DNA of 64,000 bases from Ilyonectria destructans (lineage: Eukaryota; Ascomycota; Sordariomycetes; Hypocreales; Nectriaceae), in the NCBI GenBank assembly GCA_020740775.1, contig JAHEWK010000032.1, forward strand, positions 186,001 through 250,000, in the 5' to 3' direction. The translations under genes were made by a program, and so were the position numbers. The stretch's first letter is position 1. The number at the start of each line of letters is the position of its first letter. Under the pieces are notes generated by a model. The model had not been told where the DNA came from. It ran no database searches and saw only the letters and a program-made list of their open reading frames with translations. Shown here in pieces: positions 1-11,779 of this stretch.

Positions 1-2030
1 GGAGGATGGGGTTCTCGGCGAAGGAAAATGACTGGTTGCTACTGACGATTAACTCGACTAGCATACGCTGAAAGTGTTGCTTATCAAAGCGTGAGATGAA
101 GCTATTCGCGATATTCTGTTCCGTAGGCTTGTTGACGTCCAGTTTCAAAACAGAGGCAATAGTCGGCTGGTTCGATTTCAGTGCGCCTTCGGATTTCAGC
201 TGTGCTGTGCTCTTTTTCTCTCCCTCTGGTGCTGGTGTTTTGTGCTCACGCCATAGATGATTTGCTGCGTTCTGGAGACCTGAAGAGGTAAAACTCGCGA
301 TAATGGGACGATTTCTGAGGATACAGTCCTTGCAAGCCCATTTGCGTAAGCTATGACGTTGAATATTATAGCCAAAGTCCTACAGCTAAGAGCTAGTATC
401 ACGAGTGCGTTCTGACTAATTCCAGCCTCTGAAATGGCGAAAAAGACGGTCTTCGAGCTGCTGCTGTTGGCCTGGTTGGCCTGGCTGGTTGGCTGATATT
501 AATTTTTTTTTTTGGCAAAAACAAAGCAGGAAATCTGTAGAAAACGCGCTCAATAGGGGTAGTTTCTCGTCTAATATTATTAGATTAGCTGTAGGGGTGA
601 TCGACCTCGACTAACTTGGGTCCAGGTACCTCAATTTAATAGGCAGTCATATACAAAAATAAGTACTATGAACCATACAGGGTCAGGGAATATCCCACTG
701 TACCTAAATCCACCTAAATCCACTCCATTACATCCACTTTCGTGTCCAAGTGTAGTGGATTATTACGTAATCTGAGCGCCGACAAGTGGATGTAATAGAG
801 ATGGGCCACTTATATGTGGTCCACGTGGATTTACAGTGTAGTGGGTTCGAGCCTTGCTTAGGGAGTAGCAGCTCGACTCTGGAATCGAAGCTTTTGGGGC
901 GTATGCACTACCAGTCGTTGTACTGCAGACGCAGGTGGTATATGGGGAGCCTATGTATAATGGGGCATCGTTGGAGGATTTCGGGGTTTGACAACCGCGG
1001 CTGTGCTGAGGTCCTTCCATGGGTATCGTTCATAACAGCGACTGTGCGTTTGAACTATGATAGCAACACATGTCCAGCCACGCAATTGGGACTACGTAAA
1101 TTGCAGAGGCTCGATCTCGGATATGCATCATCTGTTACTAGCCTACAAAATACACGGATCGAGACTAGGAAAAAGGGTATTCCCAGGTCGACTGTGTAGT
1201 TTCATCCTCACCAATTTGCTACTCTATGCTCCAACCTCTCCAGTATGAATTGTGGCCGGATATTTTCCTGGGGTTGACGAAGGTGTGGAGGGGAATCGCG
1301 GACCCACTGACGACATTCTGACGATTACATTCCATATGCGATGATTCTACTCATAGCCCCTAGCCCCTCATGTCAAATTCGAATGCGACTCTAACAACCA
1401 TCATCAAAGCTCGCCCAAAAGCTAAATGCTACGTATTTGCGACTTTCCATAGGTGAAAGACTAGCATGAATACGTTTTCTCCCAGTATAAGGGACAGAGC
1501 GTGAATGCACCTGGTTCATTTCTTTTTTGTGACAGGTGATATGTGTAGGGTAACCAAGATACACCCGACAAGAACGGCAGCTTGAATAGAGCAAGCATGC
1601 CAAGCCGAAAACCATCAATCAAGCTCTATCACTATCCTCATGATATGAGGTCGTCCCAGGAATGGGCTGCCAAACCTGAAGGTGTACACATTTCATTATG
1701 ACCTCATAATGGTCGCGGCTAAGTGAAGGTATCGCAGGCCAAAACGGGGCATGACTGTCATCTGCAGGGGGGGTCTGTCATCCGGCCCCACACGGCTGCA
1801 CCAAAAAGTCCATGCAAACAGAAGGTCTGGACCTTCGTTTCCGGCTTTGGATGACAGGCATGACCATAGTGAATCGACTTTTCGACGCGTTTTTGAAGGT
1901 CCGACCCCGGTGGTGCCCTTCAGGTCGCGATTTTTTTCAAGTGATCTGCGTGCAACCAACACCAGTGACCCACCATGTCATACAACACTGAGCAAAAATA
2001 TCACCATTTTCGTTGACCAACCCATTTAAA
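1..2030. other. intergenic, no gene recognised
   Basis: No open frame here resembles a known protein, and the frames present are short and overlap on both strands. The only structure I see is a cluster of short inverted and direct repeats at about 700-850 built from TAAATCCACC, TTACATCCACTT and GTGGATTTAC, which could fold into a hairpin or be the relic of a small transposon. The last 100 bases lead into the Crypton gene and would carry its promoter. Confidence 0.5.
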
Positions 2031-4575
2031 ATGGCCCAACGCGAAGATTTTGAGCTTCTTAAGGCAGTTGAGAACGCGACCAACTATTATTTAATTGATG
2101 AAGATAAGACGCAGCCACAGAATACGCGTCGCACGTATACGCGTCCCCAGAAGGAGTGGAAGGTATGGAGGCAACTTACATACACCACCACATATACAGC
2201 TGCTTATTTATTATAATTTAACTGCAAGACGAATCATATTGCTAACTTATATCCAGGAATGGTGTGCAGAGAAAGCATTCCCGTCTATCCCTCCAGACTG
2301 GCCTAAGCCGTACAACCAGGGAGGCGTTCTGCCAGCTGACCTCGTGGATGAGGGCAAATTGGTATGGTTTCTCGACGAGAAAGTCGTCAGCAGGGCACCT
2401 AAGACTGGATCTCGAGCGAAAAATGAGAGAAAACGCTGGGCCGAAGGCGTGGCTGAACGCAAGGCAAAGAAGGCCAAGACGACCTCTGTTGACGACCCTG
2501 CTGGCCCTTCAGCTCCAGATGACAGCTGTATCACCGTTGCCGTCAAAACGGCCGTGGATAAGATCGATCTGACATCAGAAGATGAAGAGGAGCCATTCAA
2601 ATCCGCACTCACGCTCAAATTCAACACCGTGAGGACCTACGGCAACGCCATTACGAGACTCTGGGCAGAGCAACGAACGAGGAGAATAAATGGCCAGATG
2701 TTAAATCCATCGCCACATCCACGTGGCTTTGCAAACAAGGCTATTTATCGCTATCTTCTGCGACAGACTCACGAGAAAGGACGTGAAGAGTGGGCAGACC
2801 GTATGGTAGGCACCATTAAAGATGCCTACTCGCCTGCCAAAATACCAGAGCATACTCGTTGTGCCTGGGGATTGAAAGAGAAGGCGTGTGGACTGCGTAC
2901 TTCCGTGGATTTTCTCTTCGGCAACCACATGTTGTTACGATCAAGCAACCGGAGGCCTATTGAGTTGGCCGACTGCTTCTGTCTTGAGTGTCCTAACGAG
3001 GGCGTCCAGGTTCACAACAACCCAACCTACGCCTTTGTTGTGGTTATGAATCAAGGCAAAACTAACCAGAACGGCCGAATCGAGTATGGGGCTTGCTTGA
3101 GACATCGTGACCCTTATGCTTGTTTGGTTGGCCAACTCGCTTTCTGGCTGTTTTTTCGTTGGCAGGTTGAAAAAGAGCCATTTCCAGACTTCTCGCGTCC
3201 CGAGAAATGGTATAATATTAAGATATTACGACAACAGAAAGACAGAACCAACAGGTAAGTTAGATTGTCTTCTTATTTGCGAGTCTTTGTAGCTTATAAT
3301 TATATAGCAGAACTCTCATATCAAACAAGCCACGCGTGGACTCGTCGTCTATATAGCCATGTCGGCATTAAGACCTCTAAGGCTAGTCATGCACCTCGTG
3401 TTGCTGCTACGCAAAATGCCGATATGGCTGGCGTTCCTGAGGCACAAGTAGGTAACCTCCCTCTGACTCTGGTAACACTATTAACTTATTATTAGATTAG
3501 ACGTGCTGGCAGATGGAATATGGGAGACTCAATGATAGGATGTTATCTCACATCGCTACCCTACGCGTTCATGAGAGCCTCTGCCGACTTCTCGCCAGAA
3601 TGGGCTGGCAGTTACTTCATTCCACGTTCCACGGTCTTGCCCTCGGCTTGGCTACGTTCTCAAATTTGGCCTCAGGCTGACTTTTGGTTCCAAGCCTTCA
3701 AAGACTCTAGTCACGAGATGGCTGAAGTCTTTGAGAATAAAGCTGCAGGTGCTTTTATTGAGCTATTAGGATGGTTACGAGTAGTCTTGTTGCAAGATGC
3801 TCCTTTTCTCGCACGCGATTTCCCTAACCATCCTATATTCAAAGATCCCATCTTCAAGACTGATGAGTACAAAGACTTTGCTGCAAGCGTCTTACGTGCC
3901 TCTGAGGAGTCTTGTGAGGATAGCCAGGCCGAGTTAATCCAGAAGGCAATACCTGCAATTGCAGAGAAAGTCCGTGGGGTTGAGGCTGGAATCTATAGTC
4001 TAAAGAAGACTGTAGAGACGGAGGTTTTATCTCTTAAAGCAGAAGTCACGAGGCTGAAAGATGAGATCCAAGAACGCAACATGGCTGAGATCACTATAGT
4101 CACAACTATCAGCCCTTTCGGCAGAACACATCGTCAGACTGTTCGATACGAACAACAAGAAGGTATTCCAACGTCCTCACAACGAAGGGAGTCTTCATTC
4201 CCAGAGACTAGAGCCCCGGCAACTACCAGAGCCCCAACGGCCATCACGACAACAACAGAGTTATCTCCACAGATCGGATTCCCACGTACTATTCGTACAG
4301 TCAGAGATCTCGTGAGGCTCTGGAGACATGGTCTGGCAGGCTATATGGACTCGGTTGACGCGTTAGAGAAGCGATGGGGCTCACAGTGGCGGCTACGTAG
4401 TGAGAGGCAACTCTTTTCTACTCGCAAACGGATCGTCGATGAGGTGGTCTCTCGGTCACAGGCAAACGGCTGGTCAGAAGATGAGTCGGCGAGACAGCTG
4501 GACGAGGAGAGAGGGCAACGCTTATTAGATTGGCTTTTTAAGCAACTTAAAGAGCGTACAGGCCAAAATAAATAG
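2031..4575 (+). CDS. Crypton-type tyrosine recombinase (Ndc10-like / GCR1_C), four exons
   Basis: Predicted transposase of a Crypton DNA element, which cuts and rejoins DNA through a tyrosine nucleophile. Exons read as 2031-2162, 2257-3254, about 3330-3447 and 3496-4575, giving about 775 residues. The ATG at 2031 is used because the frame upstream has none. Intron 1 has GTATGG, the branch site GCTAAC and CAG; intron 3 is 48 nt and in phase. The second acceptor is less sure: AG at 3329 keeps the frame, while the AG at 3310 does not. Visible motifs: TYTRPQKEWKEWC near the start, LLR (box A arginine, about residue 271), SHAPR (H..R, about 396-399), GRWN followed by MIGCYL with the candidate catalytic tyrosine (about 433), a charged coiled-coil stretch (about 560-615), and a C-terminal GCR1_C-like DNA-binding block with WRHGLAGYMDSVDALEKRWG. 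No stop interrupts the exons. Cryptons lack terminal inverted repeats, so element ends cannot be read here. Confidence 0.8.
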
Positions 4576-4815
4576 CTCCTGGATCAGATCACCCGAGCCT
4601 CTATGGCCTAGGTTACCCCTGAGCAATCTAAGTCAGATTTAGCCATCTAATCGTGACCAAACTAATGCCATCTTGTTCGCCTCGTTCTGACGAGTAAAAT
4701 GATGGTATCGTTGTGTTCGTAATGTTAAAAATTTAAGCCCACGATGAGTCTGTATTGATAGCGTTCCCAGAGGCTGTTACAGTAACGAGAAGAATTGGAA
4801 ATAGTCGACTGTTTT

Positions 4816-4957
4816 TGTTGAAATGAGCATATTGTGGTTTATTAAAGGAGAAAAAGACTAGCGTTAACCAGCGGAAGCTATTGACAGGAAGACATCCACA
4901 TCCCAGCCACCAATGGATCGGAATAGCCATTGATCCGTTAAACAACGGATCTCAACA
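4816..4957 (-). repeat. solo LTR of the copia family seen at 48.6-54.9 kb
   Basis: On the minus strand this 142-base block starts TGTTGAGATCCG and ends CTCATTTCAACA. It matches the LTRs at 48561-48689 and 54817-54941, including the shared core GGCTATTCCGATCCATTGG. No primer-binding site or coding sequence adjoins it, so it is a solo LTR. The five bases on each side (GTTTT and CTCAA) do not form a target-site duplication. Confidence 0.85.
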
Positions 4958-5024
4958 CTCAAGACCCCAGGTGACAGCCGAATTGTTGCTTTCTCTTGTT
5001 TCTCTGCCTTCTCCAGCTCCTACC

Positions 5025-6375
5025 CTACGGACGGGTGTGGTCTGCACTAAAAGCCGCTCCCACCAACAAAATATCGATAGAATCGACAGCGGCCATTATC
5101 TGGGCAAGCCCATGTCGAGCCGCAGGCCCTAGATGGACTGCCCAGTTCTCCACTTCGCTTGTATTATACAGATCCATCGGGATCCCGGCGACGAGATGCT
5201 CCCTATTCTTCTGTAGCCGGATGCGATGGCCGTTATATATTTCCGTGAAGTCCGCAACCTCTTGACGGATCATAGGTCCATAGAGAGCATACACCGCGAT
5301 CTGGTGAGCAAGACGGTTTGGTTGGAAGAGGCCGCTATCAATCAGCTCGTGTGAGAACGCGATCCAGCGCTGACTGATACCTTTAAGTAGCTTTTCCCAC
5401 CAAGACTCGATCCGTTGGTTCGATGTGCTTGGGCCCCAGATATGACAGGAGCTCAGTCTCGCTCCCTGCCTGTGGACTTGTTGGTTGTTATCCTCGGTGG
5501 TATACCGAAACTCTGTCTGATCAAGGTCGGCGAGAATCGCCTGGGCTCCGGCCCAAAGAGGAGTCTCGATACTATGATCTGAGTGGGTGAAAAGGGGGCG
5601 GACCCCTGAGTACGACACAGTCCGTAGAAACTGTTTGAGTGAACTCAGCGCAGTCATGTTCCCCCTGCCGACATATATCCAGATGAAGGCTCTCGAGTAC
5701 GTATCGATACAGGCGTAGATAGAGAAGCCGAAGTTCCCGAGCTTCTCGTACCCATCGAGAGACCACATAAAGTTAGGCCCAGGAACCTGGAAGTTCTTCC
5801 GGTACTTTCAATTAGCAAGGCGTCTTTATTCGGCCCGCTTCTTCCACTCTGGGTTCGTTTGGTACTCGCGATATAAGGTATTCTGGCCGACAAGGACGCC
5901 GGCATAGATGCGGACGTAATGGTATAGATACCCCCTGCCAAATCCTCTGATGCTTGAAGACTGACGGTCGTCTTGGAAGAGGAACTCTCTTGCTTTTTAA
6001 ATAGCCTCCTGTCGTTCAGCCAGATCTCGGAAGCGCCGCTTCATGCCATGCTTCAGACGATACTCCTGTACAGTCCGCTCGGAGATCTCGATGCCGCGTC
6101 GCTTGAGATCACGGGACGATGGAAGTGTCGCTATATCCGTATCGGTAGAAGTAGCCTTTGATCAGCTCGACGAAGGTGTTGGTATCAATCTTTGAGTGAA
6201 GGGGGGAGTACTCCTGGGCACCCCATTCCACTAACCTCCTTTTCAGGGTTCTGACGTTGAGTACGTGCCCATCGTCGCGGAGATGGGCACATATAGTGTC
6301 AATGGATAGTCCTTCTCGCCGCTGCTCGAGGATCCAGTCCTTGACGCGCTCCAAGTCCTTACGGGGCCTCGGCAT
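5025..6375 (-). pseudogene. decayed integrase-core (rve/DDE) transposase with N-terminal HTH
   Basis: Read on the minus strand, 6375-6112 encodes a helix-turn-helix start (MPRPRKDLERVKDWILEQRR). After a one-base shift near 6110-6120 the frame continues as DLKRRGIEISERTVQEYRLK, and later comes the integrase core starting MWSLDGYEKLGNFGFSIYAC at 5768. Candidate acidic residues of the DDE triad are D in WSLDGYEK, D in THSDHS and E in RIESWWEKL. The middle contains in-frame stops, at least two TAA and one TGA between about 5800 and 6000, so the gene is dead. The layout is that of fungal transposon-derived proteins with an integrase catalytic core. I cannot place the terminal inverted repeats or name the superfamily. 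Confidence 0.75.
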
Positions 6376-7179
6376 TGTGCGAGACGCAGACCAGGGGTTC
6401 GAGTTCGTGGTAGAGGTCGGAGTTCATACCCCCTTCCAAGGCTTCCAGCTGCAATATCCCGCCCCCTCTGAACCGGCATTATCGGAGCTTCGGCGCCGAT
6501 GGAATGGCATCAGCACCGCTTGGTATGGCATCAGCTCTGCTACATTGAAAACAGTGCGCTATCATATCAATACTGTAGCCCCATATAAAAACGCCGAAAG
6601 CCTATGTGCGAAATAGCTCCAGTCATTTTCGTACATGGTTTTGTCACCCATGTGGTAATGTGCGACCGTAAATATGTCGCACAGACGCTTGCCGTATACC
6701 AGGAGAGGAAGAGTCAGAAACGATCAGCCAGGAGGTAAATCACGTCCTTACGCGCCGGATCAATCAGCTATCGAATTCCCAGCCAGAAAAGGGGGGTAGA
6801 GTTCTAAAAGCTGTGATTGGCCCAAAAACTGGAATGGGGTCCATTACGACCTTTTATACTTGAGTAGGGTGTCCCTGGGCAACCCGTTGAACAAGAAGAT
6901 AGGCGTGATAGGGACCAGGCGTGAACCGACTGAGCCTGATATGAGGATCGCCATGGAGGTTATGCAAATTGAAGGAACAGCAGCTAAAGAGTTGAGTCAC
7001 TGTGCGACACTTGGGCAAGGTTGTTGGTAGCTGGCCTACATACAGTGTGGAACTACTCGTTCAGCAGAAGAAAATGACAGGCCATTGCCTTTCCTCCGAG
7101 CTCTCGTATCATTCTAAGTCGGGTGAGCCATCAAACAATCTGATATTGAACCTGTTGACTTGCACAGTCTGACTTTCGA
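6376..7179. other. intergenic, no gene recognised
   Basis: This gap separates the dead integrase-core gene from the 3' end of the membrane-protein gene. I see no coherent protein, RNA gene or tandem repeat. It may hold the 5' end of the integrase-core transposon, but no inverted terminus can be matched by eye. Confidence 0.4.
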
Positions 7180-8697
7180 TCACTTGCTAGCATCCTGGTA
7201 TCCCGCAGCCAAGTCATCTGGCTTCTCTTCGATCAAGGTATACCCATGCTGTCCCATCCAAGCTGGCAGAGCAGCCGGGCCGAACCAGATACGTGTTAAT
7301 GCGACAATGAGCGCGATGCATCCAAGAACTAAAAACGCGCTGGCCTCTTCGGAAGAACAGCCTGTGGACCCCTCCATACGCTGACCAGAGAAGAAGGGGT
7401 ACCCAGAAAAGCCATGCGGAAGCAGCCGAGTTCTGGAGGTTGCATTCTCAGGACCAAAGGGCTCATCGCCTGTTGCCAGCAGTCCGAGGGCTGAGCTGTC
7501 AAAGTCTCTGATAGATTCATACCCCCAGCCCGCCATGACTGCCCGGACAAAGGCGCTTACGCCATCGACCATGTCTGAGTCCTCGTCGGAAATGATGGCA
7601 TCCACCCAGTTCCAAAAGTTTGGCAAAGATCCATCCTTGCGTTCTGTGACCAGCGGGCTGTCATCGTAGGACAGAATGTTGATGCCGAAAATATGGTCGC
7701 ATTTGTTTGAAAAGACACCTCTCTTGACTTCGGCAACTGCATAGTGCATATTGTATGTCAGCCGGCGCGCGACGGGCTCACTCTTGATGCCGCTGTCGCC
7801 ATCACAATCATTGCTGGCCCACGGCCCAAGTCGCGCCCATTGGATCTGAACCTTACCTGGTTCCACAATACGGTAGTCCACCACGGCGCGACCTTCTTCC
7901 ACGGCGTTGAGGCTCAACCGAGGTTGGTCACTAAACCAGTGCCGGTTGGAAGTCTGCGTCCGCATCCAGCCGGTATGATCTCTCGTCATCTCGAAAGACC
8001 CGTGCTCTTCCGTCATGTTGGCAACCATGACTATCTCGCGGGTTGTAATGTCCCCGAAATCGAACGGTTGGAAAGCAGTCGGACACCACATCTCCCCAGC
8101 CATCGCGATTCTCTGCGGTGGCTCTCCGAGGTAGGTCCCCGTGACGTCTGTTATATCGGTTCGAAAGTCGTGCGCTGGAGGGAATTGATGAACAAAGGCT
8201 TGGTTTGGCTTGAGCCGCAAGCCCGCCATGTCAGTGAGCCATGTGCTAGCGTGCCCATCGCTGACACCTTTGAGCTTTGGCGTGAAGACATAGAATCCAT
8301 CTGGATCGAGGACTTCAAACGACCAAACATCAACCAAAATGATGCCGAACGTGTACCCCAGTAAGCCAGCAATGCACACTAGAGGCAATACATATTGTGG
8401 GCCCATGAATAGATGGAGGCGTCGCAGACTTTTCAGTATAGATGGTCGAGTTTGTGAGTTCTGGCACCGGCGACAGTCAAGACTCGACTTCGATCCAGAG
8501 TGCCACCAGTCGAGCAGGTGGAGGTAGGCTTCGCTGAATCCATATGAAACAAGTGTTAGACCGATGCCAACGAATGTCAACCAGGCATCAGTGCTGAGGT
8601 GCGCGCCGAAACGGAATGGACGTCCGATGCCATACTCCACATCCGATTGTGTCGTCGTGCTTGGGAGTCCCCAGGGCAGAGTAGTGCAGCGCTGACT
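7180..8697 (-). CDS. hypothetical fungal membrane protein, 5' end missing
   Basis: An open frame of about 500 codons runs on the minus strand but has no ATG at its start. The frame is open back to a TGA at 8698-8700, inside the hAT terminus, so the N-terminal coding part is lost or displaced. Three hydrophobic segments are visible: AWLTFVGIGLTLVSYGFSEA and YVLPLVCIAGLLGYTFGIIL near the N terminus, and SAFLVLGCIALIVALTRIWF near the C terminus. A long polar, probably extracytoplasmic, domain lies between them. This resembles a class of uncharacterised ascomycete integral membrane proteins; no catalytic motif is apparent. Truncation at position 8687, where the transposon begins, suggests a rearrangement at the transposon edge. 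Confidence 0.6.
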   Translation of the reverse strand, partial: SQRCTTLPWGLPSTTTQSDVEYGIGRPFRFGAHLSTDAWLTFVGIGLTLVSYGFSEAYLHLLDWWHSGSKSSLDCRRCQNSQTRPSILKSLRRLHLFMGPQYVLPLVCIAGLLGYTFGIILVDVWSFEVLDPDGFYVFTPKLKGVSDGHASTWLTDMAGLRLKPNQAFVHQFPPAHDFRTDITDVTGTYLGEPPQRIAMAGEMWCPTAFQPFDFGDITTREIVMVANMTEEHGSFEMTRDHTGWMRTQTSNRHWFSDQPRLSLNAVEEGRAVVDYRIVEPGKVQIQWARLGPWASNDCDGDSGIKSEPVARRLTYNMHYAVAEVKRGVFSNKCDHIFGINILSYDDSPLVTERKDGSLPNFWNWVDAIISDEDSDMVDGVSAFVRAVMAGWGYESIRDFDSSALGLLATGDEPFGPENATSRTRLLPHGFSGYPFFSGQRMEGSTGCSSEEASAFLVLGCIALIVALTRIWFGPAALPAWMGQHGYTLIEEKPDDLAAGYQDASK

Positions 8698-8813
8698 TCA
8701 ATTCAAGTAAGTCAAGTTCGGTGGTGTAACTTGATTACTTGAAATAAAATCGTCCGTGAACTTACTTAACTTGATTTGAATTGATATACTTGAATTGAAA
8801 GCGCTGACCTGAG
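8687..8813. repeat. hAT 1 terminal block with internal palindromic structure
   Basis: This block begins CAGCGCTGACTTCAATTCAA and ends with ACTTGAATTGAAAGCGCTG, so it is itself flanked by inverted copies of the terminus, like a minimal MITE. Its interior (AAGTAAGTCAAG ... ACTTGAAATAAAAT ... ACTTACTTAACTTGAT) aligns in the same orientation with the other end of the element at 11667-11779. Confidence 0.6.
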
Positions 8814-8837
8814 GCCAGGATGAAGTTATTGGTACCC

Positions 8838-11326
8838 TCACGCCTCTCCTCCATCCCAACCTATCAGGTCCCCACCAAAGCTGACGACCTCGCCTACAGT
8901 GATCGCTTGATGGCCTAGCCAATTCCGTAGGCACTGTATTTCCTCTATTATCTCGGGGCTTAAGTTGTGCCTTTGCGAGCTTACTGTCAACTTGGTGACA
9001 CTAAACGTCCGCTCAGGATCGACAGACATAGCAGGAATTGCCAGGATGTCGAGGGCAAACTTGCTCAGACGTGGATATTCTTCTTGGTGATCCTTCCACC
9101 ATAGAATGGGGTTCAAGTTCTCTCGCCGGACTGGCCCTTGCCTCATATAAACTCCAAGCTCATCTTCTTCCTCCATCATGTACCGATCGTAGCTCTGCAT
9201 CCACTGGTCGAATTGACTGGGCTCGTCTTGCCGCATCGCTGTTCCTATCACGGCTCTCCCTGTCTCGGACTGCTCCTTACGTGGATACTGTTGTTCAAAG
9301 AATTCCCGGACACTGTTCTTAGCGTCCCGTAGCCACACTAGTTGCTCGTGGCTAGTCCAGTTCGCCTCAAGCCAAGACACGTTCCAGCGCGGGTGAAGAA
9401 TAACGGCAGCCGGGTAAAGTGGCGATTGGCCAAGTAGACTGTAATACTCATCAAGCTTTGACCAACAGTTATTGATAGAGATTTGTATGCATCGTCGGTG
9501 GTCATCATCAAGACTCTCAGCTTGCGAGAATGCACCGGTATATTCGTCTCGAGTGTGCTGTGGCAAGTGTTTCTCGCGTCCGCGACCCTGGTCAGCTCGT
9601 GGAGTACTATATCCTGCGAAAGTATTAGTAAAATAGACATAAGAAGAGCGAATGTGAACTGGAAAGCTGTACTCGTGGTTGCCGAGGCTCTGGCAAGCCG
9701 TAGCTCATCAGCAGTATCATCCGGGGGCGAGAATATCAGCTTTTGCTCCTCGAAGAAGTTGAGCAAATATTCCATTCCGATCATCACTTCCCACAAGGCG
9801 CCGTAACGGCCTTCTTTGGCCCAACCCTGGCACCTCATGGTGATCTCGTAGAGTGGTTTTAGTAGACTCTGTATCTCCGCCAAGAGAAGCCAGTCCTGCG
9901 GTGAAAGATGATCTTGGACAGGCACCCGTTGTCGGGGCTCTGCTGCCTTCGTGTCGAGATATGTGATGAAATGGTCAATCTGCTCTCGTTTGCGAATGGC
10001 ACGCTGATCATTAGAAACGTCGGATTCCATCTGGTTTCATTGTACTGCATCAGTTCGAGATCGATGGCAGCTCGGTCCTCCTCAAAGAGTTGATAAACGT
10101 CTTCATCGCGCTGGCTGCATGCCAGAGATTTCATCAACTCTCGCCGTTGCGGAGAAGCCCTGACGAACCGGACGATGTTATGCAGCTTGCCCACTGCTCC
10201 CCGTTTCCGCCAAAGTCGAAGCTCACGCTCTTCAACTTGGAAAGCCGCCTCGGTGAAGGCTTCTCGCTCAAACGAGTCAGGGTCTTCCCCCCAGAGGAAC
10301 GCTCGAGCTGCAAGGTTGACAATATGCCCAAAGCACCGTGTTCGATGGTTTCTAATATCCTCCTCGGCCATCGCAGGAGAAAGTTGACGATAGAGGCTCG
10401 CCAAGCAGGTGTCATTGGACGAGACATTGTCGCAGACACCCGCGCCAATCCGATCTCGTATCCCGTACTCGCCGAAGATGTCATATATTGTCGTTGCTTG
10501 GTTATCTTCGGAATGAGCTCCCCACACACGGCGCAGGGCAAGAAGTCGCGATTGGACTTGATAGGAGGCGTCGAGATAGTGAGCGTGGAGGCCAAGGAAA
10601 GCGTACCGGTTTGGAGAAGTCCACATGTCAAAGCTAAAGCTAATCCTTGTGACTGCCTTCTCCAATTGACTCGATATTGCTCCCTTCTTTACCTCGAATA
10701 ATTTCCGCATGGTATCACGCACCGACTGCCGGCTCCACGGCACCTCTTTTGCCAATGACGCATCGTGTAAGTCAAGCATTCGTCGCAAGTACGGATTCGA
10801 CGGTGCCGTGAAAGGAAGATTGGCAGTGACGATCATGCCGACCGTCAGCTCCTTTGCTTTATTAACATTGGATCTTGCAGTAGGAAGCTCCAGGCAGCGC
10901 CGTTTCGAAGGGGGGTGAATGTCAGCGCGAGACGAATCTTCGCCTGCATTGCCGTCTGCCCCAGTGATCATATGGGACCTATATCCAGTAAGACGCTGAA
11001 AAGAATACATATCGGACTCATACGGATGCCATATACCTTCGGAGATGCTCAATTGGCGACGTGGTGTTTGTCGCGACGAACAACGAGCTCTTCCCGCGTT
11101 CATCACATTTCGAGCAAACCCAGTAGGTCTGCAACGTCCGCAAATCAGGGCTGACTTCCGTGAGGAAGAATCCATGGGCTTGAATCCAGCTCCGCCGGCC
11201 TTTGCGATTCTTGTTGGCAATATACTCCTCTGGTATATACCTCTTGCAGCCGATCTGGACCGTTGGGAGATCAGCAAGAGTCGTTCTCCCAGATTCAGGC
11301 TTCAGCCTTGATGGACGCAGCGTCAA
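8838..11326 (-). pseudogene. hAT transposase with BED-type zinc finger, frameshifted
   Basis: Transposase remnant of hAT element 1. From the N terminus: a BED-like finger (WVCSKCDERGKSS ... HLRRY, about 11030-11200), a basic linker (PPSKRRCLEL), the RNase H-like core (SFSFDMWTSPN; ETRWNPTFLMI; WEVMIGMEYLL) and the C-terminal dimerisation region (WWKDHQEEYPRLSKFALDI ... PERTFSVTK). A 59-nt intron at 9614-9672 joins the last two parts in frame. A one-base deletion near 10005 breaks the frame after FLMI. The finger and core frames are joined only by a 28-nt GT-AG stretch at 10996-11023, too short for a normal intron, so a second indel is likely. The first frame has no ATG. Its relative at 46395-48560 has the same domain order. 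Confidence 0.8.
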
Positions 11327-11666
11327 GCTGCTGTTTCAGCGATTTGCGCTGACTGCTAATCCCCAGGAGCGTTTCTAGCGACTGCTGTTGTGCTGCCATA
11401 GCGGATCATTGGCGGATCGCGGATCGTGGATGCTACTCACAAAGGGAGTACTTGGGTTCTGAGTCAGGTGCGACGCGTCTCGACCACGCGGGCGAACAAA
11501 CAATAAATCCGCGCCACCCTTGCCGCGTCCCTGGATTATCATTGGTGCAATCAGCTGGGAATGGAGACACCAATTCATTACCCTACACCTTGGGCCGACA
11601 AGCTCTGAATGGCCTCGGCACTCTTAGGGCCGTCGCACAGGAAAACCCATAACATATGGTATTTCA

Positions 11667-11779
11667 AGTAAATCAAGTTTGGGGCATCATAGACTTACTT
11701 ACTTGAAATATATTGGGCGGTCAACTTACTTGACTTACTTGATATACTTGACTTGATACTTGAATTGAGGTCAGCGCTG
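11667..11779. repeat. hAT 1 right terminal block
   Basis: Right end of hAT element 1, ending GTCAGCGCTG at 11779. It contains repeated ACTTACTTGA and TTGATATACTTGA units of the kind bound by hAT transposases near element ends, and aligns in the same orientation with 8703-8800. Confidence 0.65.

Larger units (their letters stand above)
8687..11779 (-). mobile_element. hAT-type DNA transposon (element 1), 3.1 kb
   Basis: The block is bounded by inverted ends: CAGCGCTGAC at 8687 and GTCAGCGCTG ending at 11779, each followed inward by TTCAATTCAAG-like sequence. It holds a minus-strand hAT transposase remnant. The 8-base flanks, GAGTAGTG and TTCCCACC, do not match, so no target-site duplication survives. 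Subterminal DNA is rich in ACTTACTTGA-type repeats on both sides. Either the element was rearranged after insertion or the two ends derive from different copies. Confidence 0.8.

Noticed and set aside
763..1248. Frames of 60-137 codons near the left end
   Set aside because: They overlap on both strands and have no protein-like motif.
2031..4575. Starship captain (DUF3435) recombinase
   Set aside because: The Ndc10-like middle and GCR1_C-type C terminus fit Crypton proteins better; no captain-specific context is seen.
10996..11023. Intron in the hAT 1 transposase
   Set aside because: It has GT and AG but is only 28 nt long; an indel is more likely.
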